DNA of 6,887 bases from an uncultured Clostridia bacterium (GTDB lineage: Bacteria; Bacillota; Clostridia; Oscillospirales; CAG-272): assembly GCA_937895775.1 (NCBI GenBank), contig CALBLD010000026.1, positions 1 through 6,887 on the forward strand, in the 5' to 3' direction. The translations under genes and the position numbers were made by a program. Below the pieces are notes generated by a model. It ran no database searches, had not been told where the DNA came from, and saw nothing but the letters and a program-made list of their open reading frames with translations. Numbering within the stretch: the first letter of the stretch is position 1; each line of letters opens with the position of its first letter. This document shows positions 5,515 to 6,887 of the stretch, in pieces.

Positions 5515-6887
5515 TTATTCTTTTGCAAGTCTGATCTCTATTGCGGCAACTCCCGCCGCCGGGAGGGTATAACAGCCGTTTTCGCAGGACTGTTCGATCG
5601 GGTCGAAGAGCGTCGGGGTAAGACCGGTTATTTCTTCGACCGGGTCGGCGGCGATCCCGTAAGCGGTCATCGACGAAATTTTTCTTCCCGCCGCCTCAAA
5701 TTCAAGTCTGCAAGGCGAAGAAGCCGACGGATTTACCGCGTGGATGTATATGCACCCGCCGTCCTCTGAAATGCTTGCCGTTATGTCTGCGCCGTCAAGG
5801 CTTTCGGGTGCTTCAAGCGCATATCTGCCGATGTGCTTTCCGAACAGCATCATGACCTTGCCGACAGGCTGGAGATATGCTTTTTCGGCATTTGCCGCCG
5901 GGGTCGGAAGCATGAGCGAATTTACCTGCCAGCGGTTGCCGCAGAAATCGGCAAGTGTTGCAATATCCAGCAGATCGGTTGACCGTTCGATGACGTTCAT
6001 ACACCTTGCGTAGGCGACTCCTGCCGCCCAACTTGAAAGCAGTTCACAGCGGTTTCTTCCCGGAAGCATGAAATGACCCTCGGTCATGGCAAGCCGCTTG
6101 CCGTACGGCTTTACAGCCTCGCGCTTGCAGTCTATGCCGCGCCTGAGCATATTGCAGGCACTCATCAGATGTTCCCATGTTTTCTCGGGACTTTTGCGGT
6201 ATTCGGTTCCGTAAAGCGGAGAATCGGGCAGATCCGAGTGAAAGTGAAAATGGAAGGCTATATGATCGATGTTGTCGCCGAGTTCCTCACACATGCGGAC
6301 AGCCCAACTGTTGTCAAGTTTCTGCGGACCGTCATCTCCCCATGCCGTAATATCGATCAAGTTGTCAACGCTCCGCATTGCCGCGGCAAATTCTCTTGTT
6401 GCTCTTACGGTATCGTCGATTTTGTAGCCTGCGCGGTCATACGATGTTTCGTTGCCGATCTGCCAGTATTTTACCCCGTAGCGGTCTTTTCTGCCGTGGG
6501 AAATACGCAATATGTCGTCGGGATCGTTGCAGTATGCAACCCATTCTGCCGCTTCCTTTGCGCTTCCGAGCCTGTTCTGACCCGCCTTCGGGTATGCCCA
6601 GCGCATCCTGCCGTCCGGTTCCATGTTGACGACAAGAAGAGGCTCGCTTCCGATCTCTTTGCAGAGCGAAAGAAATTCGTCGGTGCCGACGCGGTTGGAA
6701 TATATTCCGTCCCACGCCAGATTGAGCATCGGAGGACGCTTTTCTGCCGGTCCGACCCCTTCCTTCCAATGATAATATGAAGCAAAACAACCGCCGAAGC
6801 GCATCATTGTCGGAGATAGCTCCTTCGTCTTTGAGAGAAAATCGGATCTCCAGCAGTCGCGGACATAGTCCCATGCGGCGTCAACCG
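5515..6887 (-). CDS. Alpha-L-arabinofuranosidase-like glycoside hydrolase (GH51-like), 5' end missing
   Basis: The likely role is release of L-arabinose side chains from plant polysaccharides or oligosaccharides by a retaining clan GH-A enzyme. The frame stays open to the right edge, so 456 residues are visible and the true start and any signal peptide lie outside; the Met at 6807 is internal. Numbering from that Met: MRFGGCFASYYHWKEGVGP (2-20) matches the glycine-rich first-strand motif of GH51, and KYWQIGNE (113-120) provides the acid/base E120. HFHFHSD is at 186-192. AMTEGHF at 240-246 offers E243 as the probable nucleophile. The segment from DIATLADF to NSLMLPT (281-302) resembles the GH51 barrel end, followed by a beta-sandwich C-terminal domain (about 335-430). 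Two motifs deviate from textbook GH51: no Pro before GGCF, and TEG instead of DEW. A related, unassigned GH-A family is therefore possible. It is a separate unit from the ruv operon, ending at a hairpin. Confidence 0.72.
   Translation of the reverse strand, partial: VDAAWDYVRDCWRSDFLSKTKELSPTMMRFGGCFASYYHWKEGVGPAEKRPPMLNLAWDGIYSNRVGTDEFLSLCKEIGSEPLLVVNMEPDGRMRWAYPKAGQNRLGSAKEAAEWVAYCNDPDDILRISHGRKDRYGVKYWQIGNETSYDRAGYKIDDTVRATREFAAAMRSVDNLIDITAWGDDGPQKLDNSWAVRMCEELGDNIDHIAFHFHFHSDLPDSPLYGTEYRKSPEKTWEHLMSACNMLRRGIDCKREAVKPYGKRLAMTEGHFMLPGRNRCELLSSWAAGVAYARCMNVIERSTDLLDIATLADFCGNRWQVNSLMLPTPAANAEKAYLQPVGKVMMLFGKHIGRYALEAPESLDGADITASISEDGGCIYIHAVNPSASSPCRLEFEAAGRKISSMTAYGIAADPVEEITGLTPTLFDPIEQSCENGCYTLPAAGVAAIEIRLAKE

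Noticed and set aside
6073..6780. Plus-strand open frame of 235 codons opposite the glycoside hydrolase
   Set aside because: It is the shadow of the hydrolase frame. No ribosome binding site or known motif was seen, while the minus-strand protein carries conserved catalytic motifs.
1..6887. Defence island, CRISPR array, mobile element or novel RNA
   Set aside because: I saw no direct-repeat array, transposase, integrase, toxin-antitoxin pair or structured noncoding stretch. Genes fill nearly all of the window and each belongs to a known family.

Overview
The window reads as ordinary chromosomal DNA from a Gram-positive bacterium, most likely an anaerobic Clostridia-type Bacillota. This rests on ecfA1-ecfA2-ecfT gene order, strong GGAGG-type ribosome binding sites, AT-rich intergenic DNA with a TATAAT promoter, and a GH51-like sugar hydrolase typical of plant-fibre degraders. 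The assignment is inference, because no rRNA or other direct marker is present.

Every gene I can support lies on the minus strand, so transcription runs from high to low coordinates. At the right edge is the C-terminal 456 residues of an alpha-L-arabinofuranosidase-like glycoside hydrolase (5515-6887, start outside the window). It is followed by a strong inverted-repeat hairpin (5468-5512), probably its terminator, and an AT-rich spacer with an extended -10 promoter (5415-5423).

From that promoter runs a tightly packed seven-gene cluster with gaps of 36 bases or less, or overlaps, and no internal terminator that I can see. The order is ruvC, ruvA and ruvB (the complete Holliday-junction resolvasome), then a class I SAM-dependent methyltransferase of the RlmI/COG1092 type, then ecfA1, ecfA2 and the first 149 codons of ecfT, which runs off the left edge. 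RuvA and RuvB drive branch migration and RuvC cuts the junction. EcfA1, EcfA2 and EcfT form the shared energising module of group II ECF vitamin and metal importers. No substrate-binding S component is in the window, so one or more should be encoded elsewhere.

The only stretch without a gene is 5376-5514 (139 bases), and its contents are listed. I saw no tRNA, rRNA, CRISPR array, insertion sequence or phage gene. I did not find a convincing undescribed system. The points most worth a second look are the linkage of recombination genes to an ECF transporter, the divergent catalytic motifs of the hydrolase, and the unknown substrate of the PUA-less methyltransferase.
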